Below, one piece after another: positions 1 to 9,100 of a DNA stretch of 17,119 nucleotides; within the stretch, counting starts at the first letter, position 1; every line of letters starts with the position of its first letter. Below the pieces are notes generated by a model that saw nothing but the letters and a program-made list of their open reading frames with translations, was not told the origin of the DNA and searched no databases. A program made the translations under genes and the position numbers. The DNA is from Acanthaster planci (lineage: Eukaryota > Echinodermata > Asteroidea > Valvatida > Acanthasteridae). The stretch lies in contig NW_019091577.1 of the NCBI RefSeq assembly GCF_001949145.1, forward strand, positions 14,118-31,236, in the 5' to 3' direction.

Positions 1-532
1 CTTGCAACAAGAACAATCCCCTTTATACGTAGTATGACGGGATTTGCGCTGGCTTAATTAATCAGAAGAAGAGATCAGCGAAGTACAGATCGCATACAGA
101 GATAATACTCTAGCCCTATGTATTTCCTTGAAAAGTGACATGTTAACTTTTTACTCAGAGTCCATCTCTGATCAAGTAGATAAGGATTGCTAATGACACA
201 GATAAATGTACAGGACAATGTGATTTGGCAATGTAGAAATGAAAGCAACACCCCATCCAATCCGAAAGATTAATGAAATGACGGAAATTCTTGTAAGATA
301 AACTCTTATCATTTGTACTGAGAGTGAAAGTACTCTTATATTTACTGTAAAGGTTTTACAGGTGTCAAAGAGAACACTTTATTAGGAAACGTGAATTGAT
401 ATCAATAGGTCAATGTGTTTCACCCTGTATTTTTGTGGGTTACTTCCTGGCTGACTTTAACTGGCACATTGGATCATTTTCATGGTAAGTGCCTCTTTTA
501 CTTGCTGTGAAGTTTATGAATAGAATGCTAAT
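1..532. other. 5' flank of gene A, no gene seen
   Basis: This stretch is AT-rich and has stop codons in all frames; I see no exon-like segment resembling the three receptors. It should contain the promoter and 5' UTR of gene A, but no convincing TATA box or initiator stands out. Two upstream ATGs (516 and 525) share a frame that differs from the gene's. They open a short reading frame that overlaps the start of gene A and stops at 576-578. If the mRNA begins upstream of 516, this would act as an overlapping upstream ORF. Confidence 0.5.
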
Positions 533-1549
533 ATGGCCTTCCAAATATCATTTAGCTTCATTCTGTTCACTGCTGTGATAACCACGGCGACCACTCTCAC
601 AATTTGGGCCACGCAAGATACAGTGATCGTCAGGAAAGGTGAACAGTTGGAGTTATCGTGTCATGTCAGATTTGAGGCTAGTGAAATAATACAAGTAGCT
701 CAATGGTACAGAAAGCCGAATTTGAACAACACCTATGCTGATATAGATATTCAAAACGGTTGTGGAAAAAGGGCCCATATCGATTGTCCTATTGTAAATA
801 CCCTGGACAATCGTGGGACCATGCGATTTGAAAGATGTACCAGTGGAGAGGCTAGACTGAAGCTAAGAATTGATGAAAGCTCGTTGGTGGACGGCGCCGA
901 TTTCATTTGTGCTGTGTTGGTAAGTGTGAGTGGCAGTGAGTTTCACCGTAGTGCCACCGTATCTGTGACAGTTAACTATCTCCCCGATAAAACCTACCCA
1001 ACGTGCAACGGTAAACTTTCTGAAGCCACAAGGCAACACTCTGCATTGAAGTGCATCTCGGACAAAGGTCAGCCAGTGGTCATTCTGGAGTGGACAGTCA
1101 TGATCAATTCAACCAGGGTGTCACTCTCCAACGTCACAGTCGTCGTTGGGAATCAAGTTCAGAACACTCTGCATCTCAACACACTGGAAAGTTCGTATCA
1201 CAACTCAATCTTCACCTGTCGCCTACGAAGTCCAGCCTATCCTCGTGTCGACAGAAAGTGCTCTTTGAGACCAATCTTCGCCCCAGGAAATCCAACGGCC
1301 GAAGGCATGGAAGGAACCCAAACTTCGAGAGCCACATCCTCACAGATATCTACCGAACCACACACGAGCTTCCCTTTACATGTATCAACTACTCCCCACT
1401 TTCTCAGGACAAGACCCTCCCCTGATGAGAACAACCCCGTTCTTACCGCAGGAATTTCATTGGCTGCTGGTGTTACCATCCTTATTATAGTCGTCATCTT
1501 GTGTCTGGTACAATGGAAGAGGAGACAACGCAGACTGGATCCATTCTGA
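533..1549 (+). CDS. Gene A: two-Ig-domain type I membrane receptor with short RLDPF tail
   Basis: A single open exon encodes 338 aa. The start ATG has A at -3 and G at +4 and opens directly into a hydrophobic signal peptide (about 1-20). The V-type Ig domain (about 22-148) shows the B-strand Cys43, Trp58 and the F-strand motif D-G-A-D-F-I-Cys126. An additional pair, Cys77/Cys85, resembles the second disulfide of CD300/TREM/pIgR-type V domains; Cys102 is unpaired. A second Ig domain (about 152-238) has Cys174, Trp187 and Cys219, with a flanking pair Cys158/Cys233. N-glycosylation sequons lie at N65, N192 and N200. A Ser/Thr/Pro stalk (about 241-300) leads to a transmembrane helix (about 304-326). 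The tail is basic and very short, ending KRRQRRLDPF. The signal peptide and V domain are clearly paralogous to genes B and C, but only A has the second Ig domain, and it lacks their tyrosine-bearing tail. Ligand binding or adhesion at the cell surface is inferred. No specific orthologue is recognised. Confidence 0.85.
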   Translation: MAFQISFSFILFTAVITTATTLTIWATQDTVIVRKGEQLELSCHVRFEASEIIQVAQWYRKPNLNNTYADIDIQNGCGKRAHIDCPIVNTLDNRGTMRFERCTSGEARLKLRIDESSLVDGADFICAVLVSVSGSEFHRSATVSVTVNYLPDKTYPTCNGKLSEATRQHSALKCISDKGQPVVILEWTVMINSTRVSLSNVTVVVGNQVQNTLHLNTLESSYHNSIFTCRLRSPAYPRVDRKCSLRPIFAPGNPTAEGMEGTQTSRATSSQISTEPHTSFPLHVSTTPHFLRTRPSPDENNPVLTAGISLAAGVTILIIVVILCLVQWKRRQRRLDPF

Positions 1550-2586
1550 AGGTCGCACATGAAGCGTGCATATGAATATTGTCTTGTGTTCAGGAGCAGT
1601 GGCGCAGCTAAAAGGAGCGCACAATCGCTGAGTGTAACAGGCAAGAGAATTTTAGAGTAACGTTTTGGACAGACGATGGATTAAAATGCCTAATTGGAAC
1701 GGTTAAAATAATCCTAAATGTATAATCTTGATGTTGACATAGAGGATAGAGACAATGGAGATTGCGTTGCAAAATATTTCTTAGATATGTCTTCTTAGCA
1801 GATTTGTTTTGAGTTAAATTATATCTGGATCAATGTTATATTTTGCTCAAGAACTGGCAGTCTTGCATTGTGTGCTGGCTTTCTGCTAATCGACTAGATT
1901 ATCATTACAGCTTATCTAAAGTGTGCGTATCTGACTACATCCTCGTTATAAATACACAATAGACTTGCCCTGCAACCAAATATCTCCCCACAAAAGTTTT
2001 CACATCGCTCAGGATATCTTAACGTTGGACCAATCACGTCGGACACTGACCTATAAAAAGATATGTACATGTAATTGTTATGGTTGATAGGTAATCAAGA
2101 ATTTTCTGCATATGTGGTAGAAGTTAAGTGGATTTAATGGTAGCTCCGTAAACAAGTCTTCCTTGAAATATTACTTGGAATTAATATATTTAATTCAGGC
2201 CAAAAACATTGTCATTATGGGAAGTCTTTACTCAAGTTATAAAAGAGAGCCAAGTAAAATTGCACTAAAAACATATTTTGTAGAGGTCAAACTCCATCCA
2301 GTTGGTTTCTTTTTGGTGTTAAGATACTGTTGCCGATGATCGTGTGTGCAGTCATATCCTTGTGTGCTTTGTATCACTTCAATGCCGTCTGGTTCACCAG
2401 AGGGAGTGGGAAAAACGTTTTGCATATCAACATGACGTCATTAATTACGGCAAGAAAGCTCTACGTAGTTGAGTCTGTCACAAGTTCTTTCACAAAGTCC
2501 AGTCGAAGGTCCAGTCACATGCCTCATCACAAACAACTAGGTTGAACAATGACCAAGGAATGTCCTTATAGCTGTGGAATGAGCCC
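1550..2586. other. Intergenic region after gene A, no gene seen
   Basis: This is the probable 3' UTR of gene A followed by AT-rich DNA with frequent stops. Short open stretches here show no domain, no paralogy with the receptors and no plausible splice-bounded exon. No copy of the conserved last exon of genes B and C is recognisable downstream of gene A. Confidence 0.45.
1680..1685 (+). promoter_or_regulatory. Candidate poly(A) signal of gene A (ATTAAA)
   Basis: The common variant hexamer ATTAAA lies about 130 bases after the gene A stop codon, a reasonable 3' UTR length. No canonical AATAAA is closer. It is supported by motif and position only; such hexamers also occur by chance in AT-rich DNA. 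Confidence 0.3.
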
Positions 2587-2774
2587 CGAGCTGGACCAAG
2601 AGAGGGCGCAATTTTCTTAGCAATGGACGCTCGTTTGATCGGAACTGTACATACTTCGCTGGTTTAGGAACCATTATGCAATTCACGCGTTATGGTCGCT
2701 AACAGCAAAATGAACAATCACGACTAGCCTGGCCCTCTTCAACCGATGATGGGGTGCTTCTGCTCAAGGCGGAT
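2587..2774 (+). repeat. Dispersed repeat, copy 1 (probable non-autonomous transposable element)
   Basis: This segment matches, in reverse orientation, the segment at 16602-16733. The left block around 2600-2624 (agagagggcgc followed by attttcttagcaa) agrees at about 24 of 25 positions. The right block 2735-2774 (tcaaccgatgatggggtgc, then ttctgctcaaggcggat) agrees at about 37 of 40. The middle is more diverged, and this copy is about 56 bases longer. No terminal inverted repeat, target-site duplication or ORF is evident, so the element class is unknown and the true ends may lie beyond the aligned part. Confidence 0.75.
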
Positions 2775-5485
2775 AGCGTGTGGCCCGGCTTGACGGGATT
2801 GTGATGGACCCGATTGCGCGGATTTGTAAGGACTTGCCGTGGACTCTTATACAGCCCTATAATAGTTATAAAGGGGTATAGTTACGCAACCTTATTATCT
2901 TCTTATGCTATGGCATAATGTACCCCACCAGTTCATTCTTTGATGGCCATAATCAGGATCAGAGGCGCGAGTTGACATCACTTGCTCCATTGTGTTAGGG
3001 GGTCCAAGCAAAGCTGCTGACATTTAGAGAAAAGAATTCTTCTTTTGATAAAATTGCATCATACAAATACTCTGCATGCTACTCCCCTTCTGGAATACGC
3101 TAACCTAACATATCTAGTGTGGACTTGTGAACAAAAGATGTCCATACGATGCTGGAAGGGAAGACGTTCCGTGGACTTACACATCCATGTCCACACGCAA
3201 GACGTTTCCCCTTCTCTGAAAAAGAAGTTGAGAGGCATTTTGGGGTAAGGGTTATTTGTCGTAAAAAGAAGAGGAATCCAGCTGAAAATCGCATTCCCAG
3301 TTCACAAAAAAATGAGTATTTTCACCGAGTTTCTCGACTGTACGAAATCAAAGAAATGTCCACACTAGGTATGTAACCTAAATATTTGTGTGGGGGGGCG
3401 GAATTTGCCCCTCTAACTAGCTCACGATAACTCAAGCCCCCTCCCCACCATGCTCTAAAGGAGGCTTGGATGTATAGCTATATTAGATCTAGTACTGCAA
3501 GATGCAGGTGTGTATTGAGACAGTTAAAATCCTTAGAGGGGATCCAGACGTCTAGTCCCTCCCCCCGTGCGCCACTTACGGACTGGAAATCACCAACACT
3601 GGTTTACTGCAACGTAAAGGCTTTGCGTGGCCGCCATCTTCCAGCGCAGTTCTTGTGTTCCATACGGAGACCTCCTTTGTGCATACCCCATGGCCTGTGA
3701 AACAAAGCCTTGGCCTACAAGATGGCAGGCATGCAAACCCTCTATACTAAATTCGGGCAGTCTGAAAACGCGCCACGTGGCGTGTGTGTACATGTAGCCT
3801 ATGCGTTTCACATCACGTCTTTTACACGTTACACTGGTGTTTTGTTCACGAAGGGGAGTATACCACACAGGAAACAACAAGGGGCGTTTCCTTGTCTTTA
3901 TTGGCTGATCATTGTCCTTAATGGTTAGTCCCGTGGTTTGCCTGAGGCAGAGTGATATCTTGTGATAACAAAACGAAGGGTATACCACACACCACCACTG
4001 CAAATGCCATTTGGGGGGTCAGTATTATGTGAATTACGGACTTAATCTCCGGCCCCACACGGATCAAGCTCAAACCAGCACTAATTGACAAAGGCAAAGT
4101 CTTATTTCAGCATTTTGGAGCGGCTTTAAATTATTAGTCATATTGAAAAGAAACCAGACACACAATACATAAGAGAATTATACATGGAACCCATTCTGTG
4201 AGAAGCGTGCAAATCAAATAGACCGGCTGCGTAAACAAAACCAGGAAGTGGTATGGGCAGTGTATTGGATCACAAAAATATCGATCGAATCTGTTATTGT
4301 TACTGCATTCTCGTTGTTTCAGAAGTAAACAGTCTTCCTCTGAATCTAAAGTGAAAGCACTTCAAGCTAAGTTATTGTATACGCCTACAATTACATGTAT
4401 CAGAATCCTTCGAGTTAATTTTTCCCTCATAAATTAGCTTGTTGTTCACAAAGCTCACGAAGAATGAGGAAGACCTTAGCAGAAGGCTCACGGGTTCCCC
4501 ATCCGTGCGCGGTCAAGCCACTTTCTAGTATTTCCTCGTGAACCTGCGCAAACAGAACCTCCTGTAGGCCTATCCTTAATTGCCCTGTTACTTCTGAAGG
4601 GAATATAAAACAAACATTTAAATATTATAATTTAATAAAGGGAAAGTGATTTATCACTGGAGAAGATTAAGTACTGTAGACAACAGTAAGGATATTCCTC
4701 TTTGCCAGAACCAGAAAAATTAGCATTTCCCCTTCGTTTATCGTAGTTTGTGTCTCTGTTGGTCCAAAGTTATGCATCATCAGCGTTAAGAATTTCCTGC
4801 TGATGTCTCTTTTTGTCCAAAAAATCAGCTAAAATGTGTTGACAGGGTCGTCATGTCGGCATTTGTTGCTTACTTTAAGGTTACACGTTTTCCGGAAGTG
4901 TACTCCGAAGAATGTAGGCAGCTGGCAAACTCAGCGTATGCGATGTTACATTGTGGAGTTCTTAGTCGTCCACTTTCAAGGGTACACCTTTGTGACAAGG
5001 TCAAACATTACACGGCGACACCAAAAGCAATCAGTTAAGATGTAAGGTACTAATCCCTACAACCTCATTGAGCACTGCCATAATGCCTTCAGTCAGTAAG
5101 GACATGCATCACTTTGTTTCCAGTCTATTTAAGGGGTGTTTTTGGTCGTCTAGGTCTTTTCTGCTGTGAAAGAGTGGATATACATACATTGCTTTCTTCA
5201 TGGAAGAAGTGGGCAGTGAAATGTAATCTGTGTTTAAATTATGCCAGCCCGGTTCGGATACGAAATAAGGAAGTGATTCTTTAATGTGATTCTATCACAT
5301 TATTATGGTTTAAAAATCTATCCCATCATTATGGTTCCTGTATGAGTCATCCTTTTATAACAGTTAGGCCTACAGATTATTTTCCGCAATGTGAAAGTAT
5401 TTAAAAACTTGTTTCGTTTCAAAGACAACGCAGTAACTAAACATAAGATAGCAGAAGTTGCCACTAGCGTCTTACGTTAGCATTG
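2775..5485. other. Intergenic region between genes A and B, no gene seen
   Basis: About 2.7 kb of AT-rich DNA with scattered short open frames, none with a recognisable domain. Notable local features are a G run at 3392-3398 and a pair of inverted ATGGC-containing words at 3629-3640 and 3718-3730. A repeated tataccacac word occurs near 3859 and 3982, and a short perfect hairpin lies at 5282-5302. The distal part should include regulatory DNA of gene B. A weak resemblance of 3155-3177 to the conserved last exon of B and C does not continue and was not called. Confidence 0.45.
5282..5302. repeat. Short perfect inverted repeat upstream of gene B
   Basis: Nine-base arms taatgtgat and atcacatta flank a 3-base loop. 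The hairpin sits about 240 bases upstream of the gene B start codon. It could be a binding site for a dimeric factor or a chance palindrome in AT-rich DNA. Confidence 0.4.
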
Positions 5486-5523
5486 ATATAGGGAATAACA
5501 GTCTTATTTTACTCTCGTCAGTG
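5486..5523 (+). promoter_or_regulatory. Candidate core promoter of gene B (TATA-like plus initiator)
   Basis: A gatatag TATA-like element (TATA at 5487-5490) lies about 33 bases before TCAGT, whose A is at 5520, a metazoan initiator-like sequence. This would give a 5' UTR of about 24 bases. A similar gatatag followed by a T-rich stretch occurs before gene C near 9008-9030, suggesting shared ancestry of the proximal upstream DNA. The alternative is that the T-rich run ending in cag at 5519-5521 is a splice acceptor for an unseen 5' UTR exon. Confidence 0.3.
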
Positions 5524-5543
5524 GTGGCACAATACCCATCAAT

Positions 5544-7329
5544 ATGGTCACGCAGGCAGTATCTACCCTGTCTCTTTTTGCTGTAATGGTTACCACAGAA
5601 TCAGCGGTCACCATCAGGGCTGTGCCGGACGAGGTTAGCGTGAGGAGAGGTGAACCGTTGGAGTTATCTTGTGGTATCGAATACGAAGCTGCTACAGTCG
5701 TCCATACGGTACGATGGTATAGGGGAATTCATTCAGATATATACGGTGAAATTAATGTCGCAACCAGGTGTGGAGCGGTACACTTGGCTTGTCCCGCAGT
5801 ACATACCACTGACGAGCGTGGGATAATCCGATTTGAAAGAGGTAGGAATAACGATGCAACATTGACGCTGGCCATTGACAGTAGTTCTTTTGCAGACAGC
5901 ATGACTTTCTATTGTGGCATTATAATAAAAGGAGTTGATGGTGCTCCATTGCATGAGTCCTCAGCCGTATATGTTTCTGTCACTCGTTACACGACCACCG
6001 GGGCCAATCCTGCAATCCCAGGCACCACACGGGATGCTGGAACATTGACGAGCACCGTCCCGAATGTTGACGCAACGACGACTACCGCCCCCAAAACTGA
6101 TACACTAATAAGCACAACAAGGGACGTAAAAACAACGACTGTCACCCCACCCAATCCAACGACCAGTGAAAACGGAGTGCAGACATCCCTAGCTAATCAA
6201 AAAAGCACCCAGCAAAGCGAAGGGCCGAGCAGCGCAGAATATTCTCCCAATCTGACAAGCAGTTCACCGGCGAAAGTGGCTCAGCCCACCTTTCCGTCTC
6301 CGACCGGGTCTGTAGTATTTGCGACAGCGAGTTTCACAAGACATCAAACTTTACGAGCCTCTACACCATCAGACAGAACAACGCCCTCCTTGATGTCAAC
6401 AGACCCCGTACCCTCACCCCGCACTTTGCTCCTTGCAGTAGCTGGCGGGGCTGGCGGTGTCATTATCATTCTTCTCGGCATCGTATCGTACCTCGTCGCA
6501 TCTAGGAAGAAAGCAAACGGGAGAGACAACAGATATACAGACGCGAGCATTTCCCAGGCCACAGTGCCTGACACAAGGAAGACAAACATCCAGGGGACTA
6601 GAACTTGGGGTTATCAGTTCCACAAGTCACAAGGCAGACACGAATTGAGCAGTGATACCGCCATCGCACCAGGGGAGTATGGACCAACCGGCCCGTCCTC
6701 CCCATCGCCGGCGATCGCCTACGAAGTGGTTCCCTTATTCGGCTTGCGACAGTCGCCACCTCCAGAGGACGCCAGCGATGACAACCTGTGCGATTTCAGA
6801 TGTACAAAGACATGGAGACAAGACAGGAGTGAAGACACGGCATCGGCAGAGGAAATTGTCGTGAGACACAAGGGTGAGCAAACTTTCGGCAAACTGTGAA
6901 CCGTAACTGTAACAGCACTTGCTAAAATATCCTTGCTCTCTCCTCCTTTAAACATGGATGCTGACGGAGTAAAAATACGAGGGAAGAAAATCAACGACAT
7001 GGTGCGCTATAATTCAATGCTGTTGAGATTTTGGTTTCTCACTTCTGTTTTTTTTTTCCGCAGCTCCACTGCGACAAGATCTTTGGGGCAGGGAAAGGAC
7101 CGCTGACAACCCCAAAGTGAGACGGCCCGGTCCAGCCGGCTCCCCCGCAGTGCCTCGCCGCGATGACTCTGACAGCAGCAGCATTTACGACTGTGACCGG
7201 AAGTTCGTGGACAATGTCCTGTACGCGGCATCTTCTGACAGCGCAATCGTCCGTGAGCAAAAATTTGGCCAGAGTGTTTTGAGCTCTCAAAATAAGGTCA
7301 AAGGGAAGCCAAGACTTGACCCGTTCTAA
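5544..7329 (+). CDS. Gene B: single-Ig V-domain receptor with mucin-like stalk and ITIM-like tail (two exons)
   Basis: Joining 5544-6873 to 7064-7329 gives 531 aa. The start ATG (A at -3, G at +4) opens into a signal peptide (about 1-20). The V-type Ig domain (about 22-147) has Cys43, Trp58, an extra pair Cys76/Cys83 as in gene A, the RFERGR D-strand motif and F-strand D-S-M-T-F-Y-Cys124. Residues 148-290 form a Thr/Ser/Pro-rich stalk, probably O-glycosylated. A transmembrane helix spans about 295-319, followed by basic RKK. The tail of about 210 residues includes I-A-Y393-E-V-V, which fits the ITIM consensus [SIVL]xYxx[ILV]. Pro-rich segments (SPSP, PPP) and further tyrosines (379, 485, 497) follow. 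It ends RLDPF. The exons meet in phase 1 (K443, then residue 444 split). By family logic this is a plasma-membrane receptor that may recruit SH2 phosphatases when phosphorylated; the ligand is unknown. Reading through the intron would instead stop at 6897-6899. Confidence 0.87.
6874..7063 (+). other. Intron of gene B (190 bases, phase 1)
   Basis: The donor is AAGG|GTGAGC at 6874. The acceptor is a long T run followed by ccgcag ending at 7063. Joining the flanks keeps one frame open to the RLDPF stop. The same position and phase are used in gene C, and the first bases of the two introns are alike (gtgagcaaac and gtaagcaaac). This supports a shared ancestral intron. Confidence 0.85.
7064..7329 (+). 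CDS. Gene B last exon: conserved cytoplasmic tail block
   Basis: This exon encodes residues 444-531 and matches the gene C last exon. From DCDRKFVDN (starting at residue 486) to the end, about 35 of 46 residues are identical by hand count. Conserved elements are DCDRKFVDN, a leucine-tyrosine pair followed by ASSDSAI, EQ-x-FG, a KG-x-P turn and the terminal RLDPF. It has no transmembrane segment and resembles no domain I recognise, so it probably acts as a linear interaction segment. The final DPF fits the known DP[FW] ligand of the AP-2 alpha ear. Asp at -2 with terminal Phe fits the class III PDZ ligand pattern. Both are pattern matches, not proof. Confidence 0.85.
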
Positions 7330-7558
7330 AATGTTAGTGGGGAACTTTTTCCTGAAAAATGTAACACTTAATCTGAAAATGCAAACATTTACAAAATGCT
7401 TTTGTAACTGCTTAATAACTCCCCTCCCACACTTTTTCGTCCGCTTGTCTCTCAATAACACCATCTGCATATATCTGCATATATAAAATAACTTGAAGCC
7501 CACTTGTGGCAAATGAATGTCTATGACAAGTCTGCTAGTCACAAAGTATAAAGCCCCA

Positions 7559-7564
7559 ATTAAA
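7559..7564 (+). promoter_or_regulatory. Candidate poly(A) signal of gene B (ATTAAA)
   Basis: The hexamer ATTAAA is about 230 bases after the gene B stop codon. I saw no AATAAA between the stop and this point. Evidence is motif and position only. Confidence 0.25.
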
Positions 7565-8708
7565 GCGCTTATAGCGTGTTTCATATACCAATTTCTACTC
7601 CGGTTAATTGCATGAAAAAGATTGGATATCCCTTTTGCTTCTGTTAAAAAGTGCATTGTTTAATACGCATTTTTTTCTGCAAAATAAGGTACTGTGATGT
7701 GTTGTTAGGGAAGGCTCTGTTCTTTTTATGATGGGTTAGTTTTTTTTTAAAGGTTCCAAAAATGTACTTACTGAAAATATATTTGAGAAATTATGGTTTC
7801 TGGCCTAGCGTTGTAAACTACTTTAGAATAGAATACTCGTCACTAAAGAAGAGAAGTACTAAGACAATGAATTGTATAAAATTTGGGCGAATTTTGGTGT
7901 TGAAAGACATTCAATGTTGAGGTTTGTTCTAGAACGACAACACGCTTTTACTACATGAATTTGCCAAACATGAGCATAAACGGAAAGGACACAAATGCAA
8001 CCGTGAAAATAGCAAAAGGAAAATGAATCACTGGGTTAAATATCACTGTCGGCGTAAACTAAGGTTAAATATAAAGATGCCTTTATAAGGACTGCATTGT
8101 AAAAAAAAGTGAAAAATAGTGACATTGTAAAGCACTCATTCTCGAGAGGCAGTTTGATCTGCTAACAAGCATAATCGAGATTTCTACCTGAAACTAAGAG
8201 GCAAGATTTAACAGGATGTAGATGATCTTGTAGATGACGGAACCCAGGATGTTTTTCAAGAGACAGAGCTTTAAACAAACAAAGTTCAGAAATAATAGTT
8301 GTTCATTCGTATCAATAATCAAGGTTGCGGAGGGAGATAGAGAGTTCAACTCTCCACCCCCGAGAGAATAAAGATATAGAAATATGAAGATAAAGAAGGC
8401 CGTCTCTGTTTTCTTCATCGTTAAGTAAGGGCCTACTGTACCTACTGAGCACTCAAAGGATGACGTGCAGCGTACTTGGTCAATTGTTCAAATGGTGCTT
8501 AAGGATGTGGTTTGCGTTTGATGTAGTATATAATGCCAACCTTACACCGATATATATTCATAGCACTGTATGCTTCCTGTTTGTCGGAGAGCTTGCTTAC
8601 AAGCTGACTCGGGTGTTGCCACACAAAGTACATGTACATCTTCCGAAAGACCTTGCTGTACTTTTTCCCCATTTGTTCTGCAGTTAATATTCCCCCTGTT
8701 TAAAATAA

Positions 8709-8733
8709 CACAAACAAACAAACAAACAAAAAA
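8709..8733. repeat. CAAA microsatellite
   Basis: About five tandem caaa units run into an A-rich tract (aaagaaagaaaaac). It is a simple sequence repeat with no coding role. Confidence 0.8.
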
Positions 8734-9100
8734 GAAAGAAAAACAAAAGACCAACCAGTCTCTCTTGGATACAAACGAAGGAAGTGGTGTAATGTTGCGG
8801 GCAAGTTCCCACGCTCACAGCGGGCAGTTCCCTGGGAAATATAATACATAGCCTATACTGCATTTCTCATCCTGCTTGGGACTAAGCGATCATCTGTGAA
8901 AGTGCGTCGACAGAAACTAGTTCCGTTGTTACTTGAACGAGGATGCTGACATTATATCTCATGTGTTGCATGAATGCGGTTCACTTTGCCATTCGCGCGG
9001 TTGCGTCGATATAGACTAGTAATACTTATTTGCTCGCAGACAGCCATCTCTAAAGATTCGCTTTTATCTTCATTCCTGGTGGTCCAATAATACAAGCCAC

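Larger units (their letters stand above)
7330..8999. other. Intergenic region between genes B and C, no gene seen
   Basis: This starts with the probable 3' UTR of gene B, then AT-rich DNA with many stops. A 10-base word (ctgcatatat) is tandemly duplicated at about 7465-7486, and a CAAA-type microsatellite lies at 8709-8733. The open frames here lack domains and do not resemble the receptors. The last few hundred bases should hold the promoter of gene C. Confidence 0.45.

Noticed and set aside
484-511. Possible 5' UTR intron before gene A (donor-like catggtaagtg near 484 and acceptor-like gtgaag near 511)
   Set aside because: An intron of under 30 bases is too short to be spliced.
3149-3376. 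Open frame of 75 codons, with a short resemblance (near 3155-3177) to the conserved last exon of genes B and C
   Set aside because: The similarity covers only about 15-20 bases, does not continue in any frame toward the ASSDSAI or RLDPF parts, and no acceptor or matching phase is present.
3590-4003. 137-codon minus-strand open frame
   Set aside because: No domain, signal peptide or paralogy was recognised, and its composition is like the surrounding DNA.
7039-7656. 205-codon minus-strand open frame overlapping gene B exon 2
   Set aside because: It is antisense to a well-supported coding exon and has no recognisable domain; its length is explained by the GC-rich coding sequence on the other strand.
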